7,059 nt of DNA from Thermoplasmatota archaeon (GTDB lineage: Archaea; Thermoplasmatota; Thermoplasmata; RBG-16-68-12; JAJISG01). Location: assembly GCA_022848785.1 (NCBI GenBank), contig JAJISK010000049.1, positions 1 to 7,059 of the forward strand, written 5' to 3'. Shown piece by piece: positions 6,356 to 7,059 of this stretch (position 1 is its first letter; every line of letters begins with the position of its first letter). Under the pieces are notes generated by a model. It was not told the DNA's origin. It worked only from the letters and a program-made list of their open reading frames with translations, and searched no databases. The translations under genes and the position numbers were made by a program.

Positions 6356-6364
6356 TTATTTAAA
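6356..6364 (-). promoter_or_regulatory. Archaeal TATA box with BRE for the leftward operon
   Basis: TTTAAATAA read on the minus strand is a near-consensus archaeal TATA box, preceded by a purine-rich BRE-like CGAAAG (6367-6372). Its centre (about 6360) is 26 nt before the A of ATG 6334, so the transcript should begin at or next to the start codon (leaderless). No Shine-Dalgarno element is seen before that ATG, which agrees. Confidence 0.75.
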
Positions 6365-6427
6365 GGCTTTCGAGGCGCTATCACGTTTGAGAATGGCCCG
6401 GCGAGAGGCGGCCAGGTCCCCGGAGAG

Positions 6428-6435
6428 ATTATTAT
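6428..6435 (+). promoter_or_regulatory. Archaeal TATA-like box for the NAD kinase-like gene
   Basis: ATTATTAT is an isolated A+T island preceded by purine-rich GGAGAG. Its centre is about 26 nt before GTG 6458, the spacing expected for a leaderless transcript. There is no Shine-Dalgarno element before the GTG. It is back-to-back with the leftward promoter, with 63 bp between the two TATA elements. Confidence 0.55.
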
Positions 6436-6457
6436 CCTGGCCCTCGTAGTTAGGCGC

Positions 6458-7059
6458 GTGAGAGTCCTTCTGACCCCCTTTCCCGGCGGTCCCTCTGCAG
6501 GGAAGGGCTCCCGGGAAATCGAGGGGCACGTCCGTGAGGTCCTGAAGGAGCTGGGCATTCAGACGGGTTCCCTCCCGGCGGACCGTGGGGAGCTGGGGGA
6601 GACGGACTTCATCCTCGTCCTGGGCAGCGACCGGGACGTCCTGAAGGCCTTCCAGGAGTACGGGGATGCGGAGGTGCCCATCCTGGGGGTGAACGACGCC
6701 ACCGGTTCCGCCTTTCTGACCGACATTTCGCTCGACGCGTTGGAGGAGGGACTCCGACGGGTAGGGCAAGGGGAATACGGCCTCGAGGCCTGTCAGCGCC
6801 TCTCCGTGACCGTCGACGAGACGCCCCTGCCCGCCGCCCTGAACGAGGTCGCTGTCTTCCCTGCGAAGACCGCCACGCTCATGGAGTACAAACTCACCAT
6901 CGACGGGGAGGAGGTCTATCGGGATTATAGCGATGGCGTCCTCGTCGCGACCCCGACCGGGTCCTCTGCCTACGCCCTCTCCGCGGGGGGTCCCCTGGTC
7001 CTGCCCCAGTCCCGTGTCTTCGTGGTGGTGTCCGTCAACTCCATGGACGTTTCCCGGCG
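6458..7059 (+). CDS. NAD kinase-like protein (ATP-NAD kinase family), 3' truncated by window
   Basis: About 200 residues are visible before the window ends. NAD kinases phosphorylate NAD to NADP. The C-terminal half visible here is convincing: ALNEVAVF at 127-134 holds the conserved N-E pair, and DGVLVATPTGSSAYALSAGG at 159-178 is the family signature (DG, TPTGS-AY-SAGG). PILGVND with FLTDI at 74-90 corresponds to the NxxxxGFLT segment. The hallmark GGDGT nucleotide-binding loop is altered, however: residues 55-60 read LGSDRD, keeping only the first Gly and the Asp. Activity may thus differ, or this is a lineage variant. The start is GTG 6458, chosen because a TATA box lies 26 nt upstream and the first strand (VRVLLTPF) begins there. 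The frame stays open upstream, so a longer N-terminus is not excluded. The gene is divergent from the small coiled-coil gene. Confidence 0.85.
   Translation, partial: MRVLLTPFPGGPSAGKGSREIEGHVREVLKELGIQTGSLPADRGELGETDFILVLGSDRDVLKAFQEYGDAEVPILGVNDATGSAFLTDISLDALEEGLRRVGQGEYGLEACQRLSVTVDETPLPAALNEVAVFPAKTATLMEYKLTIDGEEVYRDYSDGVLVATPTGSSAYALSAGGPLVLPQSRVFVVVSVNSMDVSR

Noticed and set aside
6394..6450. An 18-codon open frame with ATG in the divergent intergenic region.
   Set aside because: It has no Shine-Dalgarno element, runs through the TATA box of the NAD kinase-like gene, and has no distinctive composition.

Overview
The window looks like ordinary archaeal housekeeping DNA: high in G+C, gene-dense, and with no mobile element, CRISPR array, tRNA or rRNA that I can see. 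The archaeal assignment rests on a split RNA polymerase subunit (RpoA'' C-terminus) followed by an L30e-family protein and a two-KH NusA homologue, on a Dim1/KsgA methylase, an archaeal-type mevalonate kinase and a COG1340-like coiled-coil protein, and on leaderless promoters with TATA boxes about 26 nt before start codons. A G+C-rich member of the Thermoplasmatota or a related euryarchaeal lineage is my best guess, held with low confidence. The canonical mevalonate kinase argues against Thermoplasma/Picrophilus-type lineages, which use mevalonate 3-kinase.

Layout. Positions 1-3804 are a tight plus-strand run: rpoA2 (3' end only), rpl30e, nusA-like, rsmA/ksgA, a coiled-coil protein and a sugar-nucleotidyltransferase, with gaps of 2-30 bp. 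The first three are transcription and ribosome genes in their classical archaeal order. The rps12-rps7 genes that usually follow nusA are absent, and ksgA sits there instead. The nucleotidyltransferase meets an oppositely oriented imidazolonepropionase gene (hutI) tail to tail, with 26 bp of shared coding sequence. On the minus strand, reading from 6334 down to 3779, are a small Ala/Leu heptad coiled-coil protein, mevalonate kinase and hutI. These look like one transcription unit, and the last two genes overlap by 17 bp. A 123-bp divergent intergenic region (6335-6457) holds two TATA elements, each about 26 nt from its start codon, driving the small coiled-coil gene leftwards and a NAD kinase-like gene rightwards. 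The latter is cut by the window end.

Function. The left half serves transcription and ribosome maturation (RNAP, L30e, NusA, 16S rRNA dimethylation), then sugar-nucleotide synthesis. The right half serves isoprenoid lipid synthesis (mevalonate kinase), histidine breakdown (HutI) and possibly NADP supply. I see no clear defence, toxin or novel multi-gene system. The points most worth a second look are the altered GGDG motif in the NAD kinase-like protein, the regular Alacoil-type small protein, the overlapping convergent gene ends, and the broken rpo/rps gene order.
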